Assembly: GCF_900099965.1 (NCBI RefSeq)
Contig: NZ_FNDJ01000008.1
Location: 186,001 to 250,000, forward strand
Length of the DNA stretch: 64,000 bases
Reading direction: 5' to 3'
DNA from: Nonomuraea jiangxiensis
Lineage (GTDB): Bacteria > Actinomycetota > Actinomycetes > Streptosporangiales > Streptosporangiaceae
In this document: positions 49,844 through 62,100 of the stretch, piece after piece
Numbering within the stretch: position 1 is the first letter of the stretch
How the letters are laid out: every line of letters starts with the position of its first letter
Position numbers and translations under genes: made by a program
Notes under the pieces: generated by a model
What the model was told of the DNA's origin: nothing
Seen by the model: only the letters and a program-made list of their open reading frames with translations
The model's database searches: none

Positions 49844-49887
49844 TGCGACTTGGGTCTATGGTCGGCATTAGTAGTTAGTCAGGACGA

Positions 49888-49905
49888 CGCCTTTACAATG
49901 TAGAT
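49888..49905. other. AT-rich 18-base motif in a convergent gap (copy 2)
   Basis: CGCCTTTACAATGTAGAT matches 16 of 18 positions of the copy at 12667-12684. Both lie between convergent genes. Confidence 0.45.
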
Positions 49906-49915
49906 CCGGTAGACA

Positions 49916-50965
49916 TCACCGCCACAGCTGACTGATCTGCTCCAGCAGGGGCGTTGCCTGGTCGGCGATGACGGAGGCGGTGAGCGAGACCCCGAGCTCC
50001 TTGCCCAGCGCGGCCAGGACGCCCTTCTTGGGCTCGGGTTTTCCGGCCTCGTCGGCCAAGGTCTCCAGCAGGTCGAGCAGTTGCCTTTTGTCGTCCTCGG
50101 GCAGGCCGGAGCCCTTCACCAGGTCGACCAATCGTACGAGGCCCGCCGCTGCCTCGTCCTGCCCGCCGGCCTCCACCCTGACCAGAGCGGAGGCCAGAGA
50201 ACTCTGGACGTTGATCGCCGAGCTGGTGACTCCGGAGATCGTGATGGTGTTCTTGCTCTTGTTCACGTATCGGCCCTTCCTTCGTGCGAGCGTGACGCTG
50301 ACGTAGACGGCGACCAGTACAAGCAGCATCAATGGTGTGAGGACGTAGCCGGGATCTCTGAGGCGGTGCTCCGTCATCCTGCCGTTGACGTCGCCGCCTT
50401 CCCTGGTCGTCCAGGTGAACACGGTGTGCTCATTCGTCCAGAACGAGCCGCCGCGTTCCTCACGGCCGAGGTCGGCCGAGCGCATGGCCACGCGGAACGC
50501 TGCGAAAGCCCAGCTTCCCTTGGCGTTGACGTGGATCTTCTCCAGCGGCGCACCCAGCTTGAGAGTGCCCACCACCTGCGCGTCGGCGGCGCTGCGCAGG
50601 TTCACTTCGCGGGCGCTGACCTGCGCTTCGCCGAGCCCCGGGGAGAGGTCGGCGTTCCAAACCCAGGCGTAGATCCGACCGGTGGTCCAGGAGTCTGTGT
50701 TCGAGGTTGGATAGATCACGGTTCGGGTGATCTGGCCGACCTCCCGGCCGTCCGCGCGGTCAAAGACCGGTACGGACGCCCGCACGGGGTAGAGCGGCGG
50801 AGGCAAGGTACCCGCGTCCAACAGTGCGCCGCGCTCGGTGTAGACCGTTCCATCCCCGGCACGGAAGAACTCGCCGGCCCTGACGATGGTCAGCACCACC
50901 AGGCCGGCGACCACAAGGGCCATCCCAGTGCTCAAGGCTCGCGATGGCACGCGCATGCCCGCCAT
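49916..50965 (-). CDS. Two-TM membrane protein of unknown function
   Basis: A 349-residue protein. One N-terminal membrane segment (ALSTGMALVVAGLVVLTIV) is followed by an exported region with an SH3b-like stretch (EVNLRSAADAQVVGTLKLG), a second segment (LMLLVLVAVYVSVTLA), and a cytosolic C-terminal part. That part begins KSKNTITISGV and is helical and charged. No family recognised. ATG 50965 is chosen; M at 50956 is an alternative. Confidence 0.62.
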   Translation of the reverse strand: MAGMRVPSRALSTGMALVVAGLVVLTIVRAGEFFRAGDGTVYTERGALLDAGTLPPPLYPVRASVPVFDRADGREVGQITRTVIYPTSNTDSWTTGRIYAWVWNADLSPGLGEAQVSAREVNLRSAADAQVVGTLKLGAPLEKIHVNAKGSWAFAAFRVAMRSADLGREERGGSFWTNEHTVFTWTTREGGDVNGRMTEHRLRDPGYVLTPLMLLVLVAVYVSVTLARRKGRYVNKSKNTITISGVTSSAINVQSSLASALVRVEAGGQDEAAAGLVRLVDLVKGSGLPEDDKRQLLDLLETLADEAGKPEPKKGVLAALGKELGVSLTASVIADQATPLLEQISQLWR

Positions 50966-51103
50966 AGTGCCACCGCGTCCCCAGGCCGGACCAGTGCCCG
51001 GCGAGCACTTCAATCGCGTTCCAGCGGGTGTCGGTGACCACCCAGCCGGAAAGTGCGCCCGCCGGTCACCCAGGCCGGCAGGCGCCCGTGCCCCGAGGCC
51101 GGT

Positions 51104-52399
51104 TCAGCGGCGGTTCTTGAAGACGCTCTTGGGGATGTAGCCGGTCACGACCTGGGTGCGGTCGACGACCTCGGCGTTGTGGTAGTTCACCGCGATCGAG
51201 GCGAACGAGTAGGCCTTCGGTACGGTCATGCCTCGGGTGGTGACGAGGAAGTCGACGGTCTTCTCGACCGCGATCCGCATGGCGCGGTCGAGGTCCCAGT
51301 GGATGCCCATCATGATCCAGTGATCGTCGGTCTCGGCCCACGGCAGCTCGGTTTCCACGTTCTTGATCAGGGTGATCCGGAACGTGCCGGCGAGCGAGTG
51401 TTCGACGGCGGTCCCGCTGACCTCGCCGTCGCCCTGGCAGCTGTGCGGGTCACCGATGAAGATCTGCGCACCCGGCTGGAAGACCGGGAGGTAGAGCTTC
51501 GTCCCGACGTTGAGGTCGCGGACGTCCATGTTGCCGCCGAACTTGCCCGGCGGCGTCGAGTTCTGCACGCCGGTGGTCGGCGGCGCCGCGTCCTCGGTGT
51601 TGCCGATGAACTCGCCCGTCGGCGAGGCGACCGCGATGATCCCCATGAACTTGTGGGTCGGGATGATGACGTCGTCGGCGAAGAAGACGACCTCCTCGCC
51701 GCGGTACATGCCGGTCCGGTAGAGGTGGGTACGGACGTCGGGCCAGACGCCGGCCGGCATGCCGGGCGGGATGTCGGCGGGGATGTCGAGGCCCGCGTCG
51801 CCCTCACGCCAACCGGGGTAGAACGTGGCCATGACGCCACCGGTCGGCGCGGTGTTGTTGAAGCCGTAGGGCACGCGGGTGTCGATGTCGAGGATGTCGA
51901 TCGCGATGGTGTCGCCCGGCTCGGCGCCCTGGACGTAGATCGGGCCGGTCAGGATGTGCCCGCCGTACTGTCTGCCCGTGGCCTGGCGCTCGGGCAGGGT
52001 CTCCCAGAACGCCAGCCCGTCGGGCAGGATCTCGTCCGGCTTGACCCCGAAGGCGCCGAAGTAGTCGCGCGGGTGGATGGCGGGGTTGGTGAAGCCCTGG
52101 TGGGAGAGGGTGTCGACGCGGACGGTCTCACCCGACCTCATCGTGAGGCCGGGCTCCCAGCCGATCGGGAATCCACCCCAGTGCAGTTTGTCCGGGGTGG
52201 ACCTGAGGTGGTGGTGCCACTTGGCGGGTTTGGGACCGCGGCGGCCACCCTTGTCCACGGGCGACGCCTGGGCAGGGGTGGCGACACCGGTCGCCAACGT
52301 TGCGGCCAGACCGGCGGCAAGCACGCTTCTCCGACTTGCCGAGCTCCAGTGATTGGTGGAAATGGAAGGTCTCCCCTCGTTGCCAGGTTCGATGATCAT
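51104..52399 (-). CDS. Tat-exported acetamidase/formamidase family protein
   Basis: A 431-residue FmdA/AmdA-type amidase that would release ammonia from formamide or acetamide. A Tat signal is visible (ASRRSVLAAGLAATLATG, cleaved near AQAS). The family marks are LHWGGFPIGWEPGLTMRSGETV, GHILTGPIYVQGAEPGDT, GVMATFYPGW, DPHSCQGDGEVSGTAVEH and DDHWIMMGI. ATG 52399 is preceded by GGAG at nine bases. Export is unusual since most of the family is cytosolic, and may mean scavenging outside. Confidence 0.88.
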   Translation of the reverse strand: MIIEPGNEGRPSISTNHWSSASRRSVLAAGLAATLATGVATPAQASPVDKGGRRGPKPAKWHHHLRSTPDKLHWGGFPIGWEPGLTMRSGETVRVDTLSHQGFTNPAIHPRDYFGAFGVKPDEILPDGLAFWETLPERQATGRQYGGHILTGPIYVQGAEPGDTIAIDILDIDTRVPYGFNNTAPTGGVMATFYPGWREGDAGLDIPADIPPGMPAGVWPDVRTHLYRTGMYRGEEVVFFADDVIIPTHKFMGIIAVASPTGEFIGNTEDAAPPTTGVQNSTPPGKFGGNMDVRDLNVGTKLYLPVFQPGAQIFIGDPHSCQGDGEVSGTAVEHSLAGTFRITLIKNVETELPWAETDDHWIMMGIHWDLDRAMRIAVEKTVDFLVTTRGMTVPKAYSFASIAVNYHNAEVVDRTQVVTGYIPKSVFKNRR

Positions 52400-52717
52400 C
52401 AGGGGTCGCTCCACAGTCGCCGTCGGGTGTTTCGCCCGCATAACGGTCGTGCAAAATCCGGCCGCTCTCGGTCGCGGCCACGCGGCCACGCGCCGGCCGG
52501 GCGGGAACTCATGCGGAGTCGGTGGCGGAGACCGGGAGGACACGCAGGGACTTTTGCTCACCGATTGGCGCGCATTGCGAGGGTGGTGGCACGGAAAACG
52601 CTGTGAGGCCCCGTAGCCCCGGTCTCATTCTGGGCCGGGACGTCGATGTGCGGCCCCGCCCGAATTCCTGCGAGAAGAGGGACCTCCCGTGCTCAACTTC
52701 CTCGAACCCACTCAGCC
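52400..52717. other. Divergent upstream region, no gene seen
   Basis: 318 bases between the amidase and the LamG gene. I see no strong palindrome or -10 box that I would defend. It must hold both promoters. Confidence 0.5.
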
Positions 52718-55700
52718 ATGACCGGCAGTCGTTCTCGCCTCGCCGCCGTTCTCGCCTCCTTCATTCTCCTGGCCGCGTCTCTCGTGGGCTTATCCGGCGC
52801 GGCCTCGGCCGCGCCGCCCGAGGCCGCCGGAGACGAGCCGACCGCCATGGCCACGGCCCGGCGGACAGGGCAACCCGTCGAGATCCTGGCGGAGCGTACC
52901 GAGACCAGGCAGGTGTTCGCCCAGCCCGACGGCAACCATCGGCTGGTCACCTCGGCCCGGCCCACCCGAGTTCGGCAGGGCTCGGCCTGGGTCGACGTAC
53001 AGCCGCGACTCGCCCGGCGGACGGACGGAACGGTGGGACCGATCGCCTCAGCCGTCGATCTCGCCTTCTCCGGCGGCGGTGACGCGCCACTGGTGCGCAT
53101 CGCGGAGGACGGTGTGGCGCTCACCTACACCTGGCCTGCACCGTTGCCGGCGCCCACGGTGAGCGGCGCCACCGCCACCTACGCCGACGTGATCCCCGGA
53201 GTCGATCTCAAGCTCACTTCCTCCGCCGACGGGTTCTCCCAGGTCCTGGTGGTGAAGACGGCCGAGACCGCGAGCCGTCCGGAGCTGTCCGGCCTGCGGC
53301 TCGGCACGGAGGTCACCGGCGGGACCCTGACGATCGACAAGTCGGGGAACCTGGCGGTGATCGCGGACGACGGCGCGCCGGCGTTCCACGGCAACACGCC
53401 GCAGATGTGGGACTCGTCCGGCACCCCGGCCGACGACGGCGACCGGCTCACCGGCCCCATGACGGGTGACGCGATCAGCACCCTGGCCACCAGCCTCGTC
53501 CCCGCGCCGAACTCCGGTCCGAACAGGACAAACAGGGCTAGCAGGGCCGCCCTCGTCCTCACGCCCGACCCGGAGTTCCTGCGCGACCCCGGCCTGGTGT
53601 TCCCGGTCTACATCGACCCTCCGATGCACGCGGCGGGCCGGCTGGCGTTCACCTACGTCTCCAAACACTTCAAGGACCAGAAGTACTACAACACCAGCGA
53701 CGTGGCGAAGGTCGGCTACTACAACGACCCGAATGTGCCCAGTGGCCCCACCAGCGACACTTACCGGTCGTTCTTCCGGATGGACACGGCGCCCGTGAAC
53801 GGCAAGACGATCCACAGCGCCACGTTCCGCACCTTCGAGGTGCACTCGTGGTCGTGCTCGCCCCGCCGGGTGCAGCTCTGGATGACCAGCGCGATCGGCG
53901 CGGGCACCACGTGGAACGCGCAGCCGGCGTGGTCAAGGCTCATCAGCGAGGTCAACGTCGCCAAGGGTTACAACACGAGCTGCAACGACGGCGGCGTCGA
54001 CTTCAACGCGACCTCCGCCGTCGTCCAGGCCGCGGCCAGCCGATGGTCCAACCTGACCCTCGGCCTGCGGGCCGCGGACGAGTCGGACACCTACGGATGG
54101 AAGAAGTTCCGCAACAACCCCGTCCTGGAGATCACCTACAACTCGACGCCGAACGTGCCCGACCAGCTCTCCACCGAGGTGGGCGCGAGCATGGGCGTGT
54201 CGTGCGCGTCCGGGACGGCCACGCCGTACGTGACCACGCTGACGCCGCGGCTGCGGGCCCGGGTGAGCGACCCGGACGCCGGCAAGGGCCAGACCGTACG
54301 CGCCCAGTTCGAGCTGTACGTCACGGACGGGACGATGCTGGCCCGGTACGAGACCCCCTTCGTGTCCTCCGGCACCACGGTGTCGGTCCCGGTCCTCGCC
54401 GGGACGCTGACCGACGGGGCCACGGTGAGCTGGCGGGTCCGGGCCCAGGACGGCCTCACCGACGGTGACTGGTCACCCTGGTGCGCGTTGATCGTCGACC
54501 AGGACCGGCCGGGCAGCGCGCCGCGGGTGAGCTCGCCGGACTACCCGGAGACTCCTGAGCAGGGAGACCCGATACCCAGCGGCGGGGTCGGCCGGATGGG
54601 CGCCTTCACACTGAGCCCGGGCAGCGGTGACGATGACATCGGCGGCTACCTGTTCGCCCTGAACAGCGACGCCCCCGGCGCCGCCACTCCGGTGACCGCG
54701 GCCGCCGACGGCACGGCGACGATCAGGGTGACGCCCCAGCTCAGCCTGCTCAACACCCTCTACGTGTGGAGCCGCGACAAGGCCGGCAACATCGGCCCGT
54801 TCAAGCGGTACGAGTTCAGCGTGCTGCCGGCCACGCCCCCGGTGGGGCACTGGAAGCTGGACGAGGCCACCGGCACCGTGGCCGCGGACTCCTCGGGCAA
54901 CGGCCATGACGCCACCCTGGGGGCCGGCTCGACCTGGACCACCGGTGGCCGGGTCAACCGGGCGATCCGGATGAACGGCGCCGACCGCGCCGGCGCCATC
55001 ACGGCCGGCCCTGTGATCCGTACGGACCGGAACTTCACCGTCGCCGCCTGGGCGCTGCTCACCGACAGGAGCGTCCACCACACGATCCTCAGCCAGGACG
55101 GCGTCTCCCGCAGCGGCTTCTACCTGCAGTACAGCCTGCCGCACGACCGCTGGGCCCTGGTGATGACCTCCGCGGACACCAACGGCGCGGTCACCTACCC
55201 CGCCGCCACCTCGGACGCGCCGCCACAGCTCGGGGTCTGGACGCACCTGGCGGCCACCTTCGACGCCGCGACGGGAAGGTTGCGGCTCTTCGTCGACGGC
55301 CGGCCGCAGGCGGCGACGGCGGTGCAGAGCACGCCGTGGAACGCGGCGGGCGGGTTCGCCATCGGGACGGCCTGGGCCGGCGACGCCGATGACGCCAAGG
55401 TGTGGGACCGCGTCGTCGGCGACGAGGAGATCGCGCAACTGGCCAACCGGCCGGTGATCCTGGAAGGCCACTGGAGGTTCGACGAGACGTCCGGCACCAC
55501 CGTGGCCGACTCCTCGGGCAAGGGCCGCCACGGAACGGCCGGCTCCGGGGTGACCTGGAGCGACGGATGGATCGGCGGAGCGGGACGGTTCACCGGCGGC
55601 AACGTCACGACCACGGGGCCCGCGATCCGCACCGACCGCAGCTTCACGGTCGCCGCCTGGGTGCGGCTGAACGACAAGGCCGAATGGCGTACCGCCGTGA

Positions 55701-56074
55701 GCCAGGACGGCGTTCACCGCAGCGGCTTCTACCTGCAGTACAGCAAGCCGCACGACAGCTGGGCGCTGGTGATGACCTCGGCGGACTCCACCGGCGCGGT
55801 CACGTACGACGTCGCCGCGGACGCGGTGCCGCCGAAGCTGGACGCCTGGACCCATCTGGCCGCCACGTACGACGCCGCGGCCGGCAGGATCAAGCTCTAC
55901 GTGGACGGCGACGAGGTGGCGTCCGCGGCCCACCTCACGCCGTGGAACGCCGGAGGCCGGCTGGCCATCGGCCGGTCGATGAGCGGCGATCCGTGGCTCG
56001 GGCAGATCGACGACGTCCGGGTCTATACCGGGACGCTCACCGAGGACGAGATCTACAACCTGGCTGTGCAGTAA
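52718..56074 (+). CDS. Secreted DNRLRE-like / double LamG-domain protein
   Basis: A 1118-residue secreted protein. Signal peptide to about residue 34 (SGAASAAP). The N-terminal third has RQGSAWVDVQPRLARRTDGTV, typical of proteins preceding actinobacterial RHS genes. Residues about 310-480 resemble a DNRLRE beta-sandwich (KYYNTSDVAKVGYYN, WSCSPRRVQLWMTSA). An Fn3-like stretch follows. Two LamG domains start near residues 708 (VGHWKLDEATGTVAADSSG) and 915 (EGHWRFDETSGTTVADSSG). Probably a cell-surface or matrix adhesin working with the RHS protein 69 bases downstream. ATG 52718 is the start before the signal peptide. Confidence 0.8.
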   Translation: MTGSRSRLAAVLASFILLAASLVGLSGAASAAPPEAAGDEPTAMATARRTGQPVEILAERTETRQVFAQPDGNHRLVTSARPTRVRQGSAWVDVQPRLARRTDGTVGPIASAVDLAFSGGGDAPLVRIAEDGVALTYTWPAPLPAPTVSGATATYADVIPGVDLKLTSSADGFSQVLVVKTAETASRPELSGLRLGTEVTGGTLTIDKSGNLAVIADDGAPAFHGNTPQMWDSSGTPADDGDRLTGPMTGDAISTLATSLVPAPNSGPNRTNRASRAALVLTPDPEFLRDPGLVFPVYIDPPMHAAGRLAFTYVSKHFKDQKYYNTSDVAKVGYYNDPNVPSGPTSDTYRSFFRMDTAPVNGKTIHSATFRTFEVHSWSCSPRRVQLWMTSAIGAGTTWNAQPAWSRLISEVNVAKGYNTSCNDGGVDFNATSAVVQAAASRWSNLTLGLRAADESDTYGWKKFRNNPVLEITYNSTPNVPDQLSTEVGASMGVSCASGTATPYVTTLTPRLRARVSDPDAGKGQTVRAQFELYVTDGTMLARYETPFVSSGTTVSVPVLAGTLTDGATVSWRVRAQDGLTDGDWSPWCALIVDQDRPGSAPRVSSPDYPETPEQGDPIPSGGVGRMGAFTLSPGSGDDDIGGYLFALNSDAPGAATPVTAAADGTATIRVTPQLSLLNTLYVWSRDKAGNIGPFKRYEFSVLPATPPVGHWKLDEATGTVAADSSGNGHDATLGAGSTWTTGGRVNRAIRMNGADRAGAITAGPVIRTDRNFTVAAWALLTDRSVHHTILSQDGVSRSGFYLQYSLPHDRWALVMTSADTNGAVTYPAATSDAPPQLGVWTHLAATFDAATGRLRLFVDGRPQAATAVQSTPWNAAGGFAIGTAWAGDADDAKVWDRVVGDEEIAQLANRPVILEGHWRFDETSGTTVADSSGKGRHGTAGSGVTWSDGWIGGAGRFTGGNVTTTGPAIRTDRSFTVAAWVRLNDKAEWRTAVSQDGVHRSGFYLQYSKPHDSWALVMTSADSTGAVTYDVAADAVPPKLDAWTHLAATYDAAAGRIKLYVDGDEVASAAHLTPWNAGGRLAIGRSMSGDPWLGQIDDVRVYTGTLTEDEIYNLAVQ

Positions 56075-56143
56075 TCCGCCCAGAATCCCGCCCCTGCACC
56101 ACCGGGGGAGGCGACTCCGTCTCCCCCGGCCTTCGGAGGTCAC

Positions 56144-59100
56144 ATGGGTTCCCGCCGCATGCGCCGGGTGGCGTTCATCGCGCTCGGCTCGCTCCTCACC
56201 ACCCATCTCATCGTTCTGCCGACCACGGCTCGGGCCGATCAGTGGAATCCGCCGGAACCGCAGAAGGACACCCTGGTCAAGGGTGCCCCTGTTCCGGTGG
56301 AAAGCAGGAAACCAGATCCCGCCGAGGCACGGGCGCTGAAGGAACCTCCGGCGGTCGCGTGGCCGAAACCGGGGAACGGGACAGTGGAGCTCGGCGCCGC
56401 CGGCGCGGCGCGGGCGGCCTCCCTCGTCGCCGTGCCCGGCCTGCCGGTGCGCGTCGGGCCGGCGACGAACGCGGGAGAGTCGTCGACGGCACGGACCCCC
56501 GGCCCCCAACGGGTACGGGTGGAACTGCTGGGCAGGGAAGGCTCGCGCGCCGAGGTACGGCTGCGGGTCACCCGGGCCGACGACGCCACCCAGGTCGCGC
56601 CCGTGCGGCTGGAGTTCGACTATTCGGCCTTCCGGCACGCGTACGGCGGCGACTGGGCCGCCCGCCTGCGCCTGGTCGAACTGCCCGGCTGCGCTCCGGC
56701 CGCGACCTGCCCCGTTCCGCGGCCGTTACCCACCAGAAACGACGTCACACGGGGCACGCTCACCGCCGACGTCAAGGCGTCCGCCACCGGCGCCGGCGGG
56801 TTGTACGCGATCACCGGCGCCCCCTCGGGCGGCACCGGCTCCTTCACCGCCAGCTCGCTCTCCCCCACCGCCAAGTGGCAGGTCAGCGCGCAGACCGGCG
56901 ACTTCTCCTGGTCGTATCCGCTGCGCACGCCGCCGTCCCTGGGAGGCCCGACGCCGCAGCTCGCTCTGACGTACTCGGCGGGCAGCGTGGACGGCAGGAC
57001 CGCCTCGACCAACAACCAGCCGAGCTGGGCCGGCGAGGGCTTCGACTTCACCCCCGGCGGGTTCATCGAGCGCAGGTACAAGTCGTGCAACGACGACGAC
57101 GTCACGCCCAAGACCGGCGAGCAGTGCTGGGCGGGCGAGAACGCGACCATGATGCTCGGCGGCAGCGCCACCGAGCTGGTACGCGACACGGCCACCGGGA
57201 AGTGGCGGCCCAAGCACGACGACGGCTCGCGGGTGGAGAAGCTGACCGGCGCGGCCAACGGTGACAACGACGGCGAACACTGGAAGGTGACCACGCCGGA
57301 GGGCACGCAATACTTCTTCGGCCTGAACCGGCTGCCCGGCTGGAGCAGCGGCAAGCAGGAGAGCAGGTCGGCGTGGACGGTGCCGGTGTTCGGCGACGAC
57401 TCAGGCGAGCCGTGTCACGGCTCGGACTTCGCCGGCTCATGGTGTCAGCAGGCCTATCGCTGGAACCTCGACCATGTCGTCGACAGCCACGGCAACACGC
57501 TGAGCTACTTCTACACCCAGGAGGTCAACCACTACGGCCGCAACATCACGGCGGCCGACGAGACGCCATACGTGGCGGGCGGCTACCTGCAGCGGGTGGA
57601 GTACGGCCAGCGCGCCGGGCAGGTCTACACGACTCCGGCGACGGCCCGCGCGTTGTTCACGGTGGCCGAGCGGTGCCTGGTCACCGCGTCCTTCGACTGC
57701 GCGCCGGACAAGCTCACCGAGGCCAACGCGAAGCACTGGCCGGACGTTCCCGCCGACCAGATCTGCGCGGCCGGCAAGGACTGCCCCAATTTCGCGCCCA
57801 CCTTCTTCACCCGCAAGCGCCTGGCCAAGGTCACGACTCAGGTGCTGTCGGGTACGTCGTACACCGACGTCGACTCCTGGACGCTCACGCACACCTTCCC
57901 GGCGACCGGCGACGGTATGAGCGCGGCGTTGTGGCTGGAGAAGCTCCAGCACACCGGGCACGTGGGCGGGACGGCGAGCACCCCCGCGATCGACTTCGAC
58001 GGGGTGGAGATGCCCAACCGGGTGGACGGGCTGGAGGGCATCGCGCCGATGACGAAGTGGCGCATCGGCGCCGTGAACAACGAGACCGGCGGCCGGCTCA
58101 TGGTCAACTACTCCCAGCCGGAGTGCACCCGCTCGTCGCTGCCGCAAGCGCACGCCAACGGCAGGCGCTGCTTCCCGACCTACTGGGCGCCCGAGGGGGC
58201 GACGGACCCGTACCTGGACTGGTTCCACAAGTACGTGGCCGTCCAGGTGCTGGAGGACGACGTCACCGGCGGCTCCCCCATCGTGCGCACCGACTACTCC
58301 TACCTCGGCGCCGCCGCCTGGGCCTTCGACGACCAGGAGCTGGTGCCGGACAAGCGCCGTACCTGGTCGCAGTGGCGGGGCTACGAGAAGGTGCAGGTGA
58401 TCAAGGGCGGCGACGGGGACCAGCGGACGGCGACCGAGCATCTGTTCTTCCGCGGCATGCACGGCGACCGGCAGCCGGACAACGGCCGGCGTAACGTGCA
58501 GGTCACCGACTCCGAGGGAGTGAAGGCCGACGACCACTGGCGGCTCCAGGGCTTCGAACGGGAGACCCGATACCTCAACGGTCCCGGCGGCGCCGAGGAC
58601 TCGGGCACCATCAACGATCCCTGGCTGCACGGGCCGACCGCGGACGGGGGCGGGGACCAGGCGTACAAGCTCGACACCGCGAAGGTGCGCAGCCGTACCA
58701 GGCTCAGCACCGGAGTGTTACGCCGCACGGAGACGCAGCGTTCGTTCGACGCCGAGGGCGCCGTCACCCAGCTCAACGACCTCGGTGACGTGACCACTCC
58801 CGACGACGACGAGTGCACCCGGTACACCTACGCCCGCAACACCACGGCCTGGATTATGTCGCTGCCCAGCCGTACCGAGACGGTGGCGGTCGCGTGCACC
58901 GCGACGCCGTCCCGCCCGGCCGACGTGATCGGCGACGGCCGGATGTCCTACGACGGCGGCGCGCACGGGGCCGCGCCGACCAAGGGCGACCTGACCAAGG
59001 TGGAGGAGCTCGACTCCTACTCCGGCGACCAGCCACAGTACGTGACCGTCGCACGCAGCACGTTCGACGACTACGGTCGCGTCAAGGAGACCTACGACGC

Positions 59101-62100
59101 CGCCGGCAACCTGTCGAGGACCGAGTACACCCCGGCCACCGGCGGCCCGGTGACCAAGGTGGCGGCGGCCAATGCCCTCGGCCACACCGAGACGACCTGG
59201 CTGAGGCCCGAGTGGGGCACGATGGCCGCGCAGGAGGACGCCAACGGCCGCCGCACCGACCTCGCCTACGAGCCGATGGGCCGGCTGGCCAAGGTCTGGC
59301 TGCCCGGCCGCGACCCGAGCAAGCCGCCGAACGGCGAGTTCACCTACCAGGTACGCACCGACCAGCCGGTCGCGGTGACCACCAGGACCCTGCGCAACGA
59401 CGGCACGTACACCGTCGGCCACGAGCTCTACGACGGCCTGCTGCGGCTGCGCCAGACCCAGTTGCCTGCGCACGGCGGCGGGCGGCTGCTGAGCGACACG
59501 ATCTACAACACGCTCGGCCAGGTCGCGAAGAAGAACGACGTCTACACCAACGCCGACCCGCCGTCCACGGCCCTGCTCGGAGTCGCCGACGGCGACGTGC
59601 CGGCGCAGTTCGTCTACGGCTACGACGCGCTGGGCCGCACCACCTCCGAGTCGCTCAAGGTCATGGGCACCGAGAAGTGGCGGACGACGACCACGCACGC
59701 GCCGGACCGCATCGACGTCGACCCGCCCACGGGGGACACGCCGACCACCACGATCCTCGACTCGCGCGGCCGGGCCGTGGAGCTGCGCCAGTACAAGGGC
59801 GAGGCGCCCACCGGCGACTACGACGCGACCAGGTACACCTACGCCAAGAACGGGCAGCAGGAGACGACCACCGATCCCGCGGGCAACGTCTGGCGCAGCC
59901 ATTTCGACCTCCGCAACCGGGTGACCAAGGCCGAGGACCCCGACAAGGGGGCCTCCACCTACACCTACGACGTGCTCGGGCAGATGACCACGAGCACCGA
60001 CGCCCGTGGCCGCACCCTGGCCTACGTGTACGACAAGCTGGGCCGCCGCACCGCCACCCACGAGGACTCGGCGAGCGGGCCGAAGCTGGCCGGATGGACC
60101 TACGACACGCTGGCCGACGGCACGCAGGTGAAGGGCATGCCCGTCGCCTCCACCCGGTACGCCGGCGGGCACGCCTACACCACCAGGGTCGACTCCTACG
60201 ACGACCAGTACCGGCCGACGTCGCTGAGCTACGTGATCCCCGGCGCCGAAGGGGCGCTGGCGGGCACGTACGCGTTCAGGTTCCGCTACAACGCGGACGG
60301 CACGGTCGACTCGATGACCCTCCCGGCGGCGGGAAGGCTGGAGTCCGAGACCGTCCGGACGCTCTACACCGAGCTGGGGCTGCCCAGGGAGACCCGCTCC
60401 AACCTGGCGACCTACGTCGGCAACACGCTCTACACCAAGCAGGGCGAGCCGCTGCAGGAGCGGTGGGGCGCCGAGGGTTCGGTCGTGCTGCACGACTACA
60501 CCTACGAGGAGGGCACCCGGCGGGTGGCGCGCCGCATCACCGACCGGCAGACCGGCTCGCAGGTGCGGCACGCCGACGTCCGTTACTCCTACGACCAGGC
60601 CGGCAACATCCTCAAGATCGCCGACACGCCGCCGGTCGAGAACGCGCCGTCGGACGTGCAGTGTTTCGCCTACGACTACCTGCGACGGCTGACCGAGGCG
60701 TGGACCGCCACGAACGACTGCGCCACCGCCGCGAACGCGAGCGTGGTCGGCGGGGCGGCGCCGTACTGGCATTCCTACACCTACGACAAGACCGGCGGGC
60801 GCCTCACCGAGACCCGGCACGCCGTCGGCGGCGCCACCCGCGACACCACGAGCACCTACGCCTACCCCGGCCCCGGCCGGGCGCGCCCGCACGCGTTGCA
60901 GCAGGTCACCACGGAAGGGCCGGCCGGCACGCGGCTCGACACCTACTCCTACGACAACGCGGGCAACACCACGGTACGCAAGCTCGGCGAAGTCGAGCAG
61001 CGGATGGAGTGGGACGCCGAGGGTCAACTGGCCAAGGTCACCGAGGACGGCAAGGTCACCTCGTTCCTCTACGACGCCGACGGCAACCGGCTGATCCGCC
61101 GCGACCCGGCGGGCACCACGCTCTACCTGGGCACCACGGAGCTGAAGCTGGCCACCGGCGGCACGGCCGCGCAGGCGACCCGCTACTACGCCCACGGCAG
61201 TGAGACGGTCGCGGTCAGGACCGACGACCAGCGCCTGACGTGGCTGGTGCCCGACCACAACGGCACCGCCGAGATGTCCGTCGACGCCGAGTCGCTCCAG
61301 GTCACCCGCAGGCGCTTCGACCCGTTCGGCAATCCGCGCGGGCCCCAGCCGGCGTCGTGGCCGTCACAGCAGGCGTTCATCGGCGGCACCGCCGACGCCT
61401 CCACCGGCCTCACCCACCTCGGCGCCCGCGAGTACGACCCTGCGGCGGGCCGGTTCCTCTCCGTCGACCCCGTCATGGACCCGTCCGACCCGCAGAACCT
61501 GCACGGATACGCCTACAGCCAGAACAACCCGGTCACCTTCAGCGACCCCACGGGGCTGAGGGAGGTCTGCGGCAACTACTCGGGCGAGTGCGCCGACGCG
61601 CCGCCCGACGGCACGCGGCCCGGCGGTGGCTCTCCCGGTGGCGGCGGCTCTCCGCCTCCCCCCAAGGGCGGGCCGAGCCAGAAGGATCAGGACGACGCCA
61701 AGAGGACGACGAAGAAGTCCTGGATGGACGTCGCCATCGAGGTCGGCGGCAAGGCGATCCTGGACATCATCGGATACACCGACGTCAAGGACTGCCTCGG
61801 TGGCAGCATCGGCGCCTGCGCCTCGGCGGTGATCGGCATCGTCCCCTGGGGCAAGATCGCCAAGACGCTCAAGGCGGCGTACCGGGCCGCCAAGGCGGTG
61901 CTGGCCTGGTACGAACGGGTCAAGTGGGCCCGACGCGTGCTCCGGGAGGCCGACGAGGCAGCGGCAGCCGCCGCGAAATACCAGGACGACCTGGCCAAGT
62001 GGAAGAAGGCCCAGGAAGCGGCCAGCGCGACCAAGAAGGCGGAAGCCGGGCCGGCGGGCGGCAAGAATCTCGTCGACGTCGCCGGCGGCGGGGCGAGTTG

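Noticed and set aside
58718..61258. Long frames on both strands inside the RHS gene (also 58813-61203)
   Set aside because: Produced by the repetitive GC-rich YD repeats; the RHS frame is continuous for 2245 codons.
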